Below are positions 1-8,352 of a stretch of DNA of 64,000 nucleotides, one piece after another (positions within the stretch are counted from its first letter, which is position 1; each line of letters starts with the position of its first letter). The position numbers and the translations under genes were made by a program. The stretch lies in contig OZ253540.1 in the NCBI GenBank assembly GCA_965262485.1, forward strand, positions 1,488,001 to 1,552,000, given 5' to 3'. Source of the stretch: Bin87 sp965262485 (GTDB lineage: Bacteria > Chloroflexota > Dehalococcoidia > Lucifugimonadales > UBA3495). The notes under the pieces were generated by a model. That model searched no databases and had not been told where the DNA came from. It saw only the letters and a program-made list of their open reading frames with translations.

Positions 1-326
1 GCCGATACCATCAAGACTTCAGCGATAAATAACGAGTAACAAAGCCCAGGGTTATCGCATATGAAATTACAGCCACGTCACTCCGGCGAAAGAACGTCAC
101 CCCGTACTTGATACGGGGCCGGAGTCCAGGTTCTGTTGACATTTCCAGTCATTCCCGCGAAAGCGGGAATCCAGTGGTCCAAATAAGCATAACTATCCCG
201 AAATTAACCACCTCCCGACTCTCTGGATTCCCGCTTTCGCGGGAATGACGGTGGTTAAGGCGGTAATGACGGTGGTTGACGCGGGAATGACGGTGGTTAC
301 GGTGGTTAGGGAATGACGGTGATTAA
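1..326. repeat. Repeat-rich non-coding region upstream of ribD
   Basis: No gene is supported here. The stretch holds a short palindrome (CCCCGTACTTGATACGGGG, near 101-119). From about 128 there is a left half of the MITE-like element found twice elsewhere (start AGGTTCTGTTGACATTT). Two oppositely oriented copies of the palindromic core (about 149-173 and 221-250) follow, then a degenerate tandem run of GGGAATGACGGTGGTT units to about 320. The matching right terminal inverted repeat is absent, so this copy looks truncated or eroded. No FMN riboswitch sequence was recognised upstream of the riboflavin genes. Confidence 0.75.
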
Positions 327-368
327 TTGGTCCATATGCGATTGCCCTGTAAGAAAACCGGCTTGGCA

Positions 369-1484
369 TTGACTCATCCTGACACTAAATTCATGAGCCG
401 GGCTATCTCACTGGCCCGGGTTGCTTTGGGCTCGACGAGCCCCAATCCGGCAGTGGGCGCGGTGGTAGTGAAGGATGGCCGCATCGTCGGCGAAGGATAT
501 ACGCTGCCGCCGGGCCAACGCCACGCCGAGATTGGGGCGCTGGAGCAGGCCGGTGGCGACGCGAACGGAGCGGTCCTCTATTGCACGCTGGAACCCTGCT
601 GCCATTACGGGCGCACTCCGCCATGCACCGATGCCGTCATCGCGGCCGGGATTGCGCAGGTGTTTTATGGCGCTACCGACCCCAACCCTCGGGTGTCGGG
701 CGGAGGCGCGGCGGCGTTGCAGAAGGCGGGCGTCAGCGCGGGTTATGTGCCAACGCCGGAAACGGTAGAATTGTATGAAGGGTTCGCGAAGCATGTGGTT
801 ACGGGTCAGCCTTTCGTGGTGGCAAAGTTCGCCATGAGTCTCGACGGAAAGATTGCGACCCACACCGGGGATTCCAAGTGGATTACCGGGGAGCCGGCGC
901 GGTTACGCGTGCAGGAAATGCGCAGGGAACTGGATGCTATCGTGGTGGGCATTGAGACCGTGTTGGCCGATGACCCGCAGTTGACAGCCCGGGATGGCGA
1001 GGGTCGGCCGCTGGCCGCGCACTTGCAACCGGTCAGGGTGGTGGTGGACAGCGAGGGACGCACTCCGGTTGGGGCCCGAATGTTGCAAGAGCACGGTCGA
1101 ACTATAGTCGCGGTGGGAGGGAACGCCACACCTGGGCGGGTTGGTGACTTGCGGGCGGCGGGAGCTGAAGTATGCCAGTTTCCAGGCGACGACCGGCGGG
1201 TGGATCTGGCGGGCATGTTGGCGCACCTAGGCGATTTGGGGCTGGTTAACGTGCTGGTTGAAGGCGGCGGCACTATTCTTGGATCAATGCTGGATGCCGG
1301 TTTGATAGACAAGGTTCATGTCTTTGTTGGCGCCATGCTGATTGGTGGAATGGACGCCAGGTCGCCTATTGAAGGGCGAGGAGCCGGAAGTATGAGAGAT
1401 GTGTGGGATTTACGGGAAACCAGGCTGGAACAGATAGGGCCGGATTGGTTAATCACCGGATATCCGCACCGGGGGAGTGAATAA
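369..1484 (+). CDS. ribD: Bifunctional riboflavin biosynthesis deaminase/reductase RibD
   Basis: RibD deaminates the pyrimidine produced by GTP cyclohydrolase II and then reduces its ribosyl side chain with NADPH, in the cytoplasm. The N-terminal half shows the cytidine-deaminase zinc site: a His-Ala-Glu triad in QRHAEIGAL and the PCCHYGRTPPC cysteines. The C-terminal half is the reductase domain, beginning near KFAMSLDGKIAT and including VEGGGTILGS. The start is uncertain. TTG at 369 gives about the usual lead before the conserved FMSRAISLA segment; alternatives are TTG 327, ATG 336 and ATG 393, and none has a clear ribosome binding site. The stop codon overlaps the ribE ATG by one base, so the two are almost certainly cotranscribed. 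Confidence 0.93.
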   Translation: MTHPDTKFMSRAISLARVALGSTSPNPAVGAVVVKDGRIVGEGYTLPPGQRHAEIGALEQAGGDANGAVLYCTLEPCCHYGRTPPCTDAVIAAGIAQVFYGATDPNPRVSGGGAAALQKAGVSAGYVPTPETVELYEGFAKHVVTGQPFVVAKFAMSLDGKIATHTGDSKWITGEPARLRVQEMRRELDAIVVGIETVLADDPQLTARDGEGRPLAAHLQPVRVVVDSEGRTPVGARMLQEHGRTIVAVGGNATPGRVGDLRAAGAEVCQFPGDDRRVDLAGMLAHLGDLGLVNVLVEGGGTILGSMLDAGLIDKVHVFVGAMLIGGMDARSPIEGRGAGSMRDVWDLRETRLEQIGPDWLITGYPHRGSE

Positions 1485-2071
1485 TGTTTACGGGAATTGT
1501 GGAGGAGGTTGGCAGAGTCGCTGAGCTGTCGCAATATCGCCTGGCGGTAAAAGCGCAAACGGTGACCAGCGACGTGAAGCTGGGTGACAGCATCTCGGTT
1601 AACGGCGCGTGCCTGACGGTGGTGGAGTTCGATTCCGGCAGCTTCGCCGTGGACCTGGCTCCGGAAACGTTACGGCGCACTTCGTTGGGTCAAGTTTCTG
1701 CGGGCGGCGCGGTGAACCTGGAGCGGGCGTTGCTGGCGTCGGACCGCATGGGCGGCCACATCGTTCAGGGGCACGTGGACGGGACTGGGACGGTATCCGG
1801 ATTTACTCCGGAAGCGGACTGTTACATCATGGAAATTGAAGCCCCGTCGTCGCTGGTTCCTTACATCGTAGAGAAGGGGTTTATCTCGGTTGACGGGATT
1901 AGTCTCACAGTGGTACAAAGAACGAGCAATCTTTTCACCATTTCGGTGATACCTTTTACAATGCAAAACACAAACCTGCACGAGCGGAAAGTTGGCGACG
2001 CGGTGAACTTGGAAGCAGACATTCTGGCCAAGTATGTGGAAAGTCTGCTGGCGGCCAAACCAACCGGCTAG
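1484..2071 (+). CDS. ribE: Riboflavin synthase, alpha chain
   Basis: This enzyme dismutates two molecules of 6,7-dimethyl-8-ribityllumazine into riboflavin and the pyrimidine precursor. The 195-residue protein has the usual two tandem lumazine-binding barrels. It opens with MFTGIVEEVG, has SVNGACLTV in the first barrel and GISLTVV in the second, and the HIVQGHVDGTG segment lies between them. Length is typical for the family. It overlaps ribD by one base (TAATG) and is followed within about 30 bp by a dihydroxybutanone-phosphate synthase gene, so it is the second gene of a riboflavin operon. Confidence 0.95.
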   Translation: MFTGIVEEVGRVAELSQYRLAVKAQTVTSDVKLGDSISVNGACLTVVEFDSGSFAVDLAPETLRRTSLGQVSAGGAVNLERALLASDRMGGHIVQGHVDGTGTVSGFTPEADCYIMEIEAPSSLVPYIVEKGFISVDGISLTVVQRTSNLFTISVIPFTMQNTNLHERKVGDAVNLEADILAKYVESLLAAKPTG

Positions 2072-2102
2072 GTGTAGAAGACCGAACGGGCAGGGCAAAC
2101 GG

Positions 2103-2744
2103 ATGCAGCTGGCGAGCATCGAACAGGGTCTGGCAGACTTGCGGGCGGGCAAGTTTCTTATCGTTGTGGACGATGAGGACCGCGAAAACGAGGGAGACTT
2201 GGTTATGCCGGCGGAGTGCGTTACCGCCGACGCGGTCAATTTTATGGTTACCCACGCCCGTGGCCAGTTGTGTATGCCCATGACGTCGGAACGGTTGGCG
2301 GAGCTGGAAATTCCCATGCTGCCCAGCCGGAACACGGACGCCGCCATGCCGACAGCGTTCACCATGCCGGTGGACTACGCGATCAATACCTCAACCGGTA
2401 TTTCGGCCCATGACCGCGCGTTGACCGTGCAAGCCCTGATCGACCCGGCGTCAAGCCCGGCGGATTTCATTCAACCGGGTCACCTTTTTCCCTTGCGATA
2501 CCAGCCGGGGGGAGTGCTGGTTCGGCCGGGCCACACCGAGGCCATCATCGATCTGTGCCGGCTGGCGGGGATGTACTTGGCCGGAGTGGTTTGCGAGGTG
2601 ATGAAAGACGACGGCACCATGGCCCGCCTGCCTGATTTAGTGGAGTTGGCACAAGAACATTCGCTGAATATACTGACTATTGCCGACCTTATTGAGCACC
2701 GCCGGCAATTTGAAGCGGTCGCCCAGGAACATTTACCGGCCTGA
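2103..2744 (+). CDS. ribB: 3,4-dihydroxy-2-butanone 4-phosphate synthase (stand-alone RibB)
   Basis: RibB converts ribulose 5-phosphate into the four-carbon unit used to make lumazine. The protein is a single-domain copy of 213 residues when started at ATG 2103; a longer reading from 2034 overlaps ribE and lacks family similarity. The acidic metal-binding loop DDEDRENEGD, the THARG segment, GISAHDR, PGHLFPLR and HTEAIIDL are all intact, so it looks catalytically competent. It is followed by a second copy of the same domain fused to GTP cyclohydrolase II, which makes the activity redundant in this operon. Whether the copies differ in expression or kinetics cannot be seen. Confidence 0.9.
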   Translation: MQLASIEQGLADLRAGKFLIVVDDEDRENEGDLVMPAECVTADAVNFMVTHARGQLCMPMTSERLAELEIPMLPSRNTDAAMPTAFTMPVDYAINTSTGISAHDRALTVQALIDPASSPADFIQPGHLFPLRYQPGGVLVRPGHTEAIIDLCRLAGMYLAGVVCEVMKDDGTMARLPDLVELAQEHSLNILTIADLIEHRRQFEAVAQEHLPA

Positions 2745-2840
2745 CCGGAGATCCGCAGCGCGTAATTGAGCGCTGGGGATTGCAGGTTGACGAAGTGCGT
2801 TTCTGGACCACACGTTGCGACATCAATACACGCCGGAGGA

Positions 2841-4064
2841 ATGATGCCCTTATGTAGCCTGGAAGAGGCTCTGGAAGACCTGATCTCCGGCAAATTCGTT
2901 ATTGTCGTGGACGACGAGGGCAGGGAAAACGAGGGAGATCTGTTTCTGTTCGCGGAAAAGGCGACGCCAGAGGCTATCGCCTTTATGGTAACCCACGCCA
3001 GAGGACTGGTCTGCGTTCCGTTGCAGGGGTCGCGGTTGGATGAGCTTCACATTCCCAGCCTGCGAAGTCGCAACAGCCCAACGTCGCAACCCACTGCTTT
3101 CACCACGTCCGTGGACTATAAGTGGGGGACCACCACCGGTGTTTCGGCCTACGACCGCTCCGCTACGATCCTGGCGCTGACTGATACCAACTCGGCGCCG
3201 GGCGACTTCATACATCCGGGTCACATGTTCCCGCTGCGCGCCGATCCGGGGGGTGTCCTGAGCCGGCCCGGACATACCGAAGCCATCATAGATCTGGCGG
3301 AATTGGCGGGCGTTTATCCTGCCGGCGTAGTTTGCGAAATTATGAACGCGGACGGCAGCATGGCCCGTATGCCGGATCTGGAGCTGTTTGCGGCGAAGCA
3401 CGATTTGAAGATATTCAGTATCGCGCAGCTCATCGCGCACCGGCGTATTACCGAAACGTTGATTACGCGCGTTGCCGAGGCGAACCTGCCGACGAAATAC
3501 GGTGTAGCACGCATCATCGGTTACCGTAGTTCCATAGATGACGGAGAACACGCCGCGCTAGTGGTCGGCGAATGGGAAAACGGCGACGAGGTGATGGTGC
3601 GGGTGCATAGCGAATGCCTTACGGGTGATGCCTTCGGCAGTCTCAAATGTGATTGCGGGGAGCAGCTGGACATGGCGATGCGCATGATTTTTGAGAACGG
3701 ATCGGGTGCGCTGGTGTATTTGCGGCAGGAAGGCCGCGGGATTGGGCTGCACAACAAGATCAAGGCGTATGCTCTACAGGAGCAGGGGCTGGACACTATC
3801 GAGGCCAATGTTGCGCTGGGGTTCCAGCCGGATGAGCGGAAGTACGATCTGGCGGTTCAGATCATGCGCGATCTGGAGATATCGCGGGCGCGTTTGGTAA
3901 CGAATAACCCCCACAAGATGGCCGGGATCAGCGGGCTTGGAGTGCAGGTTACCGACCGAATTGGGTTATCGGTTTTGCCGAACCGGACCAACGAGCAGTA
4001 CCTTCGGACGAAGCGGGACAGTATGGGCCACCTTTTGTCGCCGAGCCCGCCGGACGTGGCATAA
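2841..4064 (+). CDS. ribBA: Bifunctional DHBP synthase / GTP cyclohydrolase II RibBA
   Basis: This fusion supplies both entry reactions of riboflavin synthesis: the four-carbon unit from ribulose 5-phosphate and ring opening of GTP. The ATG at 2841 (or 2844) directly follows GGAGGA, which decides the start against an upstream GTG-type reading. Residues about 1-205 are the DHBP synthase domain with VVDDEGRENEGD (the usual third aspartate is glycine) and HTEAIIDL. Residues about 205-400 are GTP cyclohydrolase II with zinc cysteines in SECLTGDAFGSLKCDCG, RQEGRGIGL and a C-terminal TKRDSMGHLL. It is the last gene of the operon and converges on prfB. No lumazine synthase (ribH) follows. Confidence 0.94.
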   Translation: MMPLCSLEEALEDLISGKFVIVVDDEGRENEGDLFLFAEKATPEAIAFMVTHARGLVCVPLQGSRLDELHIPSLRSRNSPTSQPTAFTTSVDYKWGTTTGVSAYDRSATILALTDTNSAPGDFIHPGHMFPLRADPGGVLSRPGHTEAIIDLAELAGVYPAGVVCEIMNADGSMARMPDLELFAAKHDLKIFSIAQLIAHRRITETLITRVAEANLPTKYGVARIIGYRSSIDDGEHAALVVGEWENGDEVMVRVHSECLTGDAFGSLKCDCGEQLDMAMRMIFENGSGALVYLRQEGRGIGLHNKIKAYALQEQGLDTIEANVALGFQPDERKYDLAVQIMRDLEISRARLVTNNPHKMAGISGLGVQVTDRIGLSVLPNRTNEQYLRTKRDSMGHLLSPSPPDVA

Positions 4065-4097
4065 AGCGTTAAGCGTGCGGCATTGCCGCGACGTGGG

Positions 4098-5199
4098 TTA
4101 TCCGCCGAGTTTGGTCACCAGGTAGGCTTCGATAAATTCGTCGATTTCGCCCCCCAGCACGGCATCGGTATTGCCGGACTGATAATCGGTGCGGTGGTCT
4201 TTCACAGATTTGTAGGGGTGCAGAACGTAGCTGCGAATCTGGTTGCCCCACTCAGCTGAAACCCTTTCGCCACGGAGTTGCGACAGGTGCTCGGCGCGTT
4301 CTTCTTCGCGCCGGGCGAGGAGCCTGGCCCGCAGGATTCGCATGGCGTAATCGCGGTTCTGGTGCTGGGAACGCTCCGTCTGGCAGGACACCACGAGGCC
4401 GGTGGGCAGGTGTGTGATGCGAACCGCCGACGCAACTTTCTGCACGTTCTGGCCACCGGGGCCGCTGGAACGAAAGAAGTCCATCTTGATGTCATCGGGT
4501 CGGATTTCGACTTCGCCTTCATCGTCCAGGGCGGTCGGTAAGACTTCGACCCGAGCGAAGGAGGTTTGACGACGACGGGCCGGGTCGAAGGGCGACATGC
4601 GAACCAGGCGATGTACGCCCACCTCTGCGTTGAGGTAACCGAAGGCGTGGGGGCCACCGATTTCAAGGGTGCCCGTCCGCAACCCGGCTTCATCCCCGTA
4701 CGCGGTGTCGAGGACCTGGACCGGACGCTTTGATTTGGTGGCCCATCCGGCGTACATACCCAGGAGCATTTCAACCCAGTCGTGGGAATCGGTGCCCCCG
4801 GCGCCCGAATGGATGGTCAGAATGGCGGGGCGGTCATCGTAGGGGCCGGAGAGGGTCAATTGCATCTCGGCCCTGGCCAGGTCGGCAGCGACGCTTTCGG
4901 ATTCCGCAGTCAACTCGTCAAACAGGCTGTCGTCGCTGTTTTCGATGGCAAGGTCAGTCAGTTCCAGCAAATCCGCTACGCGGGACTGCAATTCGCGCCA
5001 CGAGTCTACAGATTGCTGTAGCTGACCCAACTGCTGCATTTTGCGCTGGGCGTTGGGCGGGTCGTCCCAAAAATCGGACGCGGAAGCCTCCCGGTTCAAT
5101 TGGTCGATAGATTTCTCTTTGCCAGTCAGGTCAAAGCCGCTCCACAACTTCGTGGAGTTTGGTGGACATATCTACGAGATGCTGGCGGATCTCTTCCAT
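4098..5199 (-). CDS. prfB: Peptide chain release factor 2, expressed by programmed +1 frameshift
   Basis: RF2 ends translation at UAA and UGA. The open frame 4098-5147 lacks a normal start, but upstream an ATG at 5199 opens a 22-codon frame that ends CGG CTT TGA. Slipping +1 on CTT T gives GAC CTG ACT and continues as DLTGKEKS to the end, for a joined product of 366 residues, close to E. coli RF2. The stop-recognition tripeptide SPF and the catalytic GGQ (SSGPGGQN) are present. An SD-like GTGGAG sits three bases before CTT, exactly as in the classical site. A TATAAT box lies upstream at 5256-5251. The product is autoregulated: low RF2 favours frameshifting. Confidence 0.95.
5130..5145 (-). 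promoter_or_regulatory. Programmed +1 ribosomal frameshift site of prfB
   Basis: Read on the minus strand this is GTGGAG CGG CTT TGA C. It contains an internal Shine-Dalgarno-like GGAG, a three-base spacer, the slippery CTT T, and an in-frame UGA followed by C. This matches the conserved bacterial RF2 autoregulation signal element for element, and the two flanking reading frames encode the two parts of one RF2 protein. Confidence 0.93.
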
Positions 5200-5250
5200 T
5201 CTGGATACCCCGGGCTGGACTGTGCAGCCGATTTCGTTATTGCTTCGGTC

Positions 5251-5256
5251 ATTATA
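5251..5256 (-). promoter_or_regulatory. Putative -10 box of prfB
   Basis: Minus strand reads TATAAT about 50 bases upstream of the prfB ATG. A second TATAAT lies at 5275-5270. No convincing -35 hexamer was seen for either, so assignment rests on the -10 match and position only. Confidence 0.45.
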
Positions 5257-5309
5257 CTACACAGGCATTATTATACCGTTCGAAATCGGGCATCGAATGT
5301 TGAATCGGG

Positions 5310-5315
5310 TATAAT
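5310..5315 (+). promoter_or_regulatory. Putative -10 box of thrS
   Basis: TATAAT on the plus strand about 95 bases upstream of the thrS ATG, within the prfB-thrS divergent region. The leader of roughly 90 bases has no recognisable T-box core. No good -35 hexamer is visible. Confidence 0.4.
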
Positions 5316-5411
5316 TGCCACATGAAAATTACGGCGGTGCGGATTGCGCGTGCCCGGTCGTGAAAACAACGGTCGCCCGTACCAACCACATCTAACAGGC
5401 AGGTAGCGTAA

Positions 5412-7196
5412 ATGCTCGACCATGGAGCCCCGGAGAACGCGGTCAGTGACCCGATCGAATCCTTGAGACACCGGATGCGCCACTCGGCGGCCCATGTTAT
5501 GGCAGACGCCGTATTGCAGTTGTTTCCGGAAGCCAAGGTCGCGATTGGGCCACCCACCGCGGACGGGTTTTATTACGATTTCCAGGTGGGGCGTCCTTTT
5601 ACTCCGGAAGACCTGGAACAAATCGAAGCGTTGATGATTGCCACCATCAAGGCGGATGCCCCGTTTGCTCGCGAAGAGTTGAGTCGGGACGGGGCGCGAT
5701 CCATGTTCCTGGAGCAACCGTTCAAGCAGGAGATAATCGACGACCTGCCCGACGAAACTACGCTGAGCATTTACCGTCATGGCGAGTTCACTGATTTATG
5801 CCAGGGTCCTCACGTTGATCGCACCGGCGAGATCGCAGCGGTAAAGCTGTTGCACACTGCTGGAGCGTATTGGCGCGGCGACGAGAATCGGCCCATGTTG
5901 CAGCGTATCTACGGCACCGCGTTCGAGTCCCAGGAGGAGCTGGATGCCCACCTGGAAAGGTTGGCGGAAGCGGAGCGCCGCGACCACCGAACCCTGGGGC
6001 GCCAGTTGAATTTGTTTACGGTTCACGAAGAGATTGGCCCTGGGTTGATCGTGTGGCATCCCAAGGGCGGAGTGATACGGTCGATCATCGAAGATTATTG
6101 GCGTGACATACACTACCGCCAGGGATACAGCATCGTGTATTCGCCGCACATTGGACGGGCGCGGCTGTGGCAGACTAGCGGACACCTGGATTTCTACCGG
6201 GAGAGCATGTACGCGCCCATGGAAATAGATGACCAGGAATATTTTCTGAGGCCGATGAACTGTCCGTTTCACATTCAGATCTACCGGTCGGCGCTGCGGA
6301 GCTACCGGGAACTGCCCATGCGGATCGCGGAATTGGGCACCGTGTATCGATACGAACGCAGCGGGGTACTGCACGGTTTGATGCGGGTGCGCGGGTTTAC
6401 CCAGGACGACGCCCACATATTCTGCCTGCCGGATCAGGTAGCCAGCGAGGTGGGGGACGTGCTGGACCTGACCTTTGAGATTATGGCGGCGTTTGGATTC
6501 GACGAATACGACATCATGCTGTCAACGCGGCCCGACAAATATGTGGGCGAGCCGGATACGTGGGAACACGCCACCGAATCACTGCGGGAAGCCCTGGTGT
6601 CGCGGGGGCTTGATTATGACATCGACGAAGGCGGCGGGGCGTTCTACGGACCGAAAATTGACATCAAAATCAAGGATGCCCTGGGGCGAGACTGGCAGTG
6701 CACGACGGTTCAGTTCGACTTCAACCTGCCGGACAGATTTGATTTGACGTTCCAGGACGACCAGGGCAATCGGTCGCGTCCGTATATGGTACACCGGGCG
6801 ATTCTGGGTTCGCTGGAACGTTTTTTCGGGGTGTTGGTAGAACATTACGCCGGAGCATTCCCGCTTTGGCTGGCGCCGGTGCAGGCCGTGGTGATACCAA
6901 TTGCCGATCGCCACGTTGAATATGCGCAACAGGTTGCGGCACAGCTACAGGATGCGGGGTTCCGGGCCGACGTGGATGACCGCAGCGAGCGGATGAACCT
7001 AAAGATACGCCAGGCACAGTTACAAAAAACGCCCTACATGCTGGTGGTGGGAGATCGGGAGGCCGAAGCAGGGGCGGCGGCGGTGCGGACGCGGGATGAC
7101 GGAGATCTGGGCGCCCTGCCGATGGATGAGGTGGTGGAGCGGCTGGTGGCGGAACTTGACGGTACGCCGGTGGCTCGTGGGCGACGCAGGCGTTAG
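5412..7196 (+). CDS. thrS: Threonyl-tRNA synthetase lacking the TGS domain
   Basis: ThrRS charges tRNA-Thr and hydrolyses mis-charged Ser-tRNA. At 594 residues it starts directly in the editing domain (H24SAAH28 and C130QGPH134) and lacks the roughly 60-residue N-terminal TGS domain of the E. coli enzyme. The catalytic core is complete: zinc ligands C284 (PMNCP), H335 (DDAH) and H461 (MVHRA), motif 2 around TVYRYERSG, and motif 3 in the HRAILGSLERFFG region. A C-terminal anticodon-binding domain follows, from about residue 485. The TAG stop coincides with the first bases of the downstream MITE-like element. Confidence 0.95.
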   Translation: MLDHGAPENAVSDPIESLRHRMRHSAAHVMADAVLQLFPEAKVAIGPPTADGFYYDFQVGRPFTPEDLEQIEALMIATIKADAPFAREELSRDGARSMFLEQPFKQEIIDDLPDETTLSIYRHGEFTDLCQGPHVDRTGEIAAVKLLHTAGAYWRGDENRPMLQRIYGTAFESQEELDAHLERLAEAERRDHRTLGRQLNLFTVHEEIGPGLIVWHPKGGVIRSIIEDYWRDIHYRQGYSIVYSPHIGRARLWQTSGHLDFYRESMYAPMEIDDQEYFLRPMNCPFHIQIYRSALRSYRELPMRIAELGTVYRYERSGVLHGLMRVRGFTQDDAHIFCLPDQVASEVGDVLDLTFEIMAAFGFDEYDIMLSTRPDKYVGEPDTWEHATESLREALVSRGLDYDIDEGGGAFYGPKIDIKIKDALGRDWQCTTVQFDFNLPDRFDLTFQDDQGNRSRPYMVHRAILGSLERFFGVLVEHYAGAFPLWLAPVQAVVIPIADRHVEYAQQVAAQLQDAGFRADVDDRSERMNLKIRQAQLQKTPYMLVVGDREAEAGAAAVRTRDDGDLGALPMDEVVERLVAELDGTPVARGRRRR

Positions 7197-7357
7197 GTTC
7201 TGTTGACATTTCACGTCATTCCCGCTTTCGCGGGAATCCAGGCGCTTTGGAAAGCAGACATCGTTCACATTCAGGGTACTCTGGATTCCCGCTTTCGCGG
7301 GAATGACGAGCTGGGGTTAGCGAAATCGCCTTATATCTCAAATGTCAACACGGCCTA
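7194..7357. mobile_element. 164-bp MITE-like element with terminal inverted repeats
   Basis: The element begins TAGGTTCTGTTGACATTT and ends AAATGTCAACACGGCCTA, so the ends are inverted repeats with TA at both tips. Inside are two copies of the palindromic core with CTGGATTCCCGC. A near-identical element of the same 164-bp length lies at 13831-13994. It contains no ORF. TA ends suggest mobilisation by an IS630/Tc1-mariner-type transposase, which is not in the window. The left end supplies the thrS stop codon. Confidence 0.8.
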
Positions 7358-7448
7358 GTCCCAGCGCGGGGTTTCCAAGGCCGGCCGCAATCGCTCAGGT
7401 TACTCCGGGGGGGTCCACCGAACCGGGCAGGGCCAGCGGGGGCGGTTG

Positions 7449-8312
7449 TTAACGCGTGGCCAATTGCTCAAACTGCGCTCGCAGCGTGGACTCGCTGCCG
7501 CCGCCGTAGCCTTTTCGGTAGGTGATTACACCTGCGCCGTCCAGCGCGATCATGGAAGACTGGCTAACGATTTCCAGGTCGCGCAACGTTCGACCCACCG
7601 GTTGCGCCGCGATGACGTCCGTGTAGCGTTGGCCGGAGGCGTAGGCATCCAGGGTGGCCGCATCCTCGGTGTATGCGACCAGGTAGAAATCGACCTGGCC
7701 GGCGAACTCGGGGGCGATTTTGCTCAGCGTCTGTAACTCAGCGCGGCAGGTTGGTCACCAGGTGGCGAAGTACATCATGAATGCGGGCCGCCCGGTTGCC
7801 AGCAATTCGCTTGATGAGATTTGCTGACCATCGGCCAGTTGGAGCGCGAACTCCGGGGCGGAGTCACCAACGGCGGTTCCCACCTGAGTGATTGGCGGGG
7901 CTGTCGTGGGCGTCGGGGCGAGCGTCGGCGGTTCGGTTGGCTCCTCGGTTTGGATGCCAGTGGTAGTTTCGGAAACGGAGCCGGCGATAGGCGTTTCGGG
8001 AGTGGGCGAAACGGCTGGGGTTTCCGGTGTCGCCTGGGATGCAACGGGCCCTGGGGTGGCGGTTGCCGGCATCGACGCCTGGGATTCGACCGGGGCGGGT
8101 TGGGAATCGGTGGCGGGCGAAACGGTTGGGGTTTCCGGCGTCGCCTGGGATGTACCGGGCGCTGGGGTGGCAGTTGCTGGCATGGGCGCCTGTGATTCAA
8201 CAGGGACGGGTTGGGAATCGGTGGCGGGCGAACCGGTTGAACTGCACGCAGCAGACACTGCCAACGCCAGGATGGCCAACAGGGTCAGTGGAATGACATT
8301 CATTTTGTGCAT
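7449..8312 (-). CDS. Selenocysteine-containing thioredoxin-fold lipoprotein (UxxC redoxin A)
   Basis: Conventional calling stops at the UGA at 7757-7755, after residue 185. The same frame continues without interruption for 101 more codons to TAA at 7451-7449, giving 287 residues with Sec186. The UGA sits exactly at the first cysteine of a TlpA/AhpC-like active site: FATW-U-PTCRAEL. The N-terminus is a signal peptide with a lipobox-like VSAAC (Cys23). Residues 28-101 are two 37-residue copies of a Pro/Thr/Ser-rich linker. The redoxin domain runs from about 145 to the end. The usual cis-proline before the fourth strand is not seen (QSSMIAL). A SECIS-like hairpin follows the UGA. Partners and substrate are unknown; a membrane-tethered extracytoplasmic thiol or peroxide reductase role is inferred. 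Confidence 0.85.
7727..7744 (-). promoter_or_regulatory. SECIS-like hairpin of redoxin A
   Basis: On the minus strand the RNA folds as GCG CUG, loop AGUUA, CAG, one bulged A, CGC: six base pairs with one bulge. The apical loop starts 17 bases after the UGA and has G in its second position. These are the features expected of a bacterial SECIS element recognised by SelB. The sequence is identical in the paralogous gene. Confidence 0.75.
8010..8231 (-). repeat. Tandem 111-bp coding repeat in redoxin A linker
   Basis: Two adjacent copies encode 37 residues each (residues 28-64 and 65-101), starting SPATDSQP and ending QATPETP plus two residues. Differences are few, so the duplication is recent. 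A partial third start (SPTPETP) follows. It lengthens the flexible tether between the lipidated cysteine and the redoxin domain. Confidence 0.85.
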
Positions 8313-8352
8313 GTGTTACAGGCGGCGCCAACGGCGCCGGAAGCTAGCCTCA

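Noticed and set aside
1..368. FMN riboswitch ahead of the riboflavin operon
   Set aside because: No conserved RFN core was found; the region is repeat-derived.
4098..5147. RF2 starting at TTG 5147
   Set aside because: The frame lacks the N-terminal helix; the upstream ATG with a programmed frameshift explains the gene fully.
5316..5411. T-box leader ahead of thrS
   Set aside because: The leader is under 100 bases and has no convincing T-box consensus; the GGCGGTGCGG segment is not enough.
7208..7310. CRISPR-like direct repeats
   Set aside because: The repeated unit is palindromic, occurs in pairs inside a MITE-like element with inverted ends, and has no regular spacers or cas genes.
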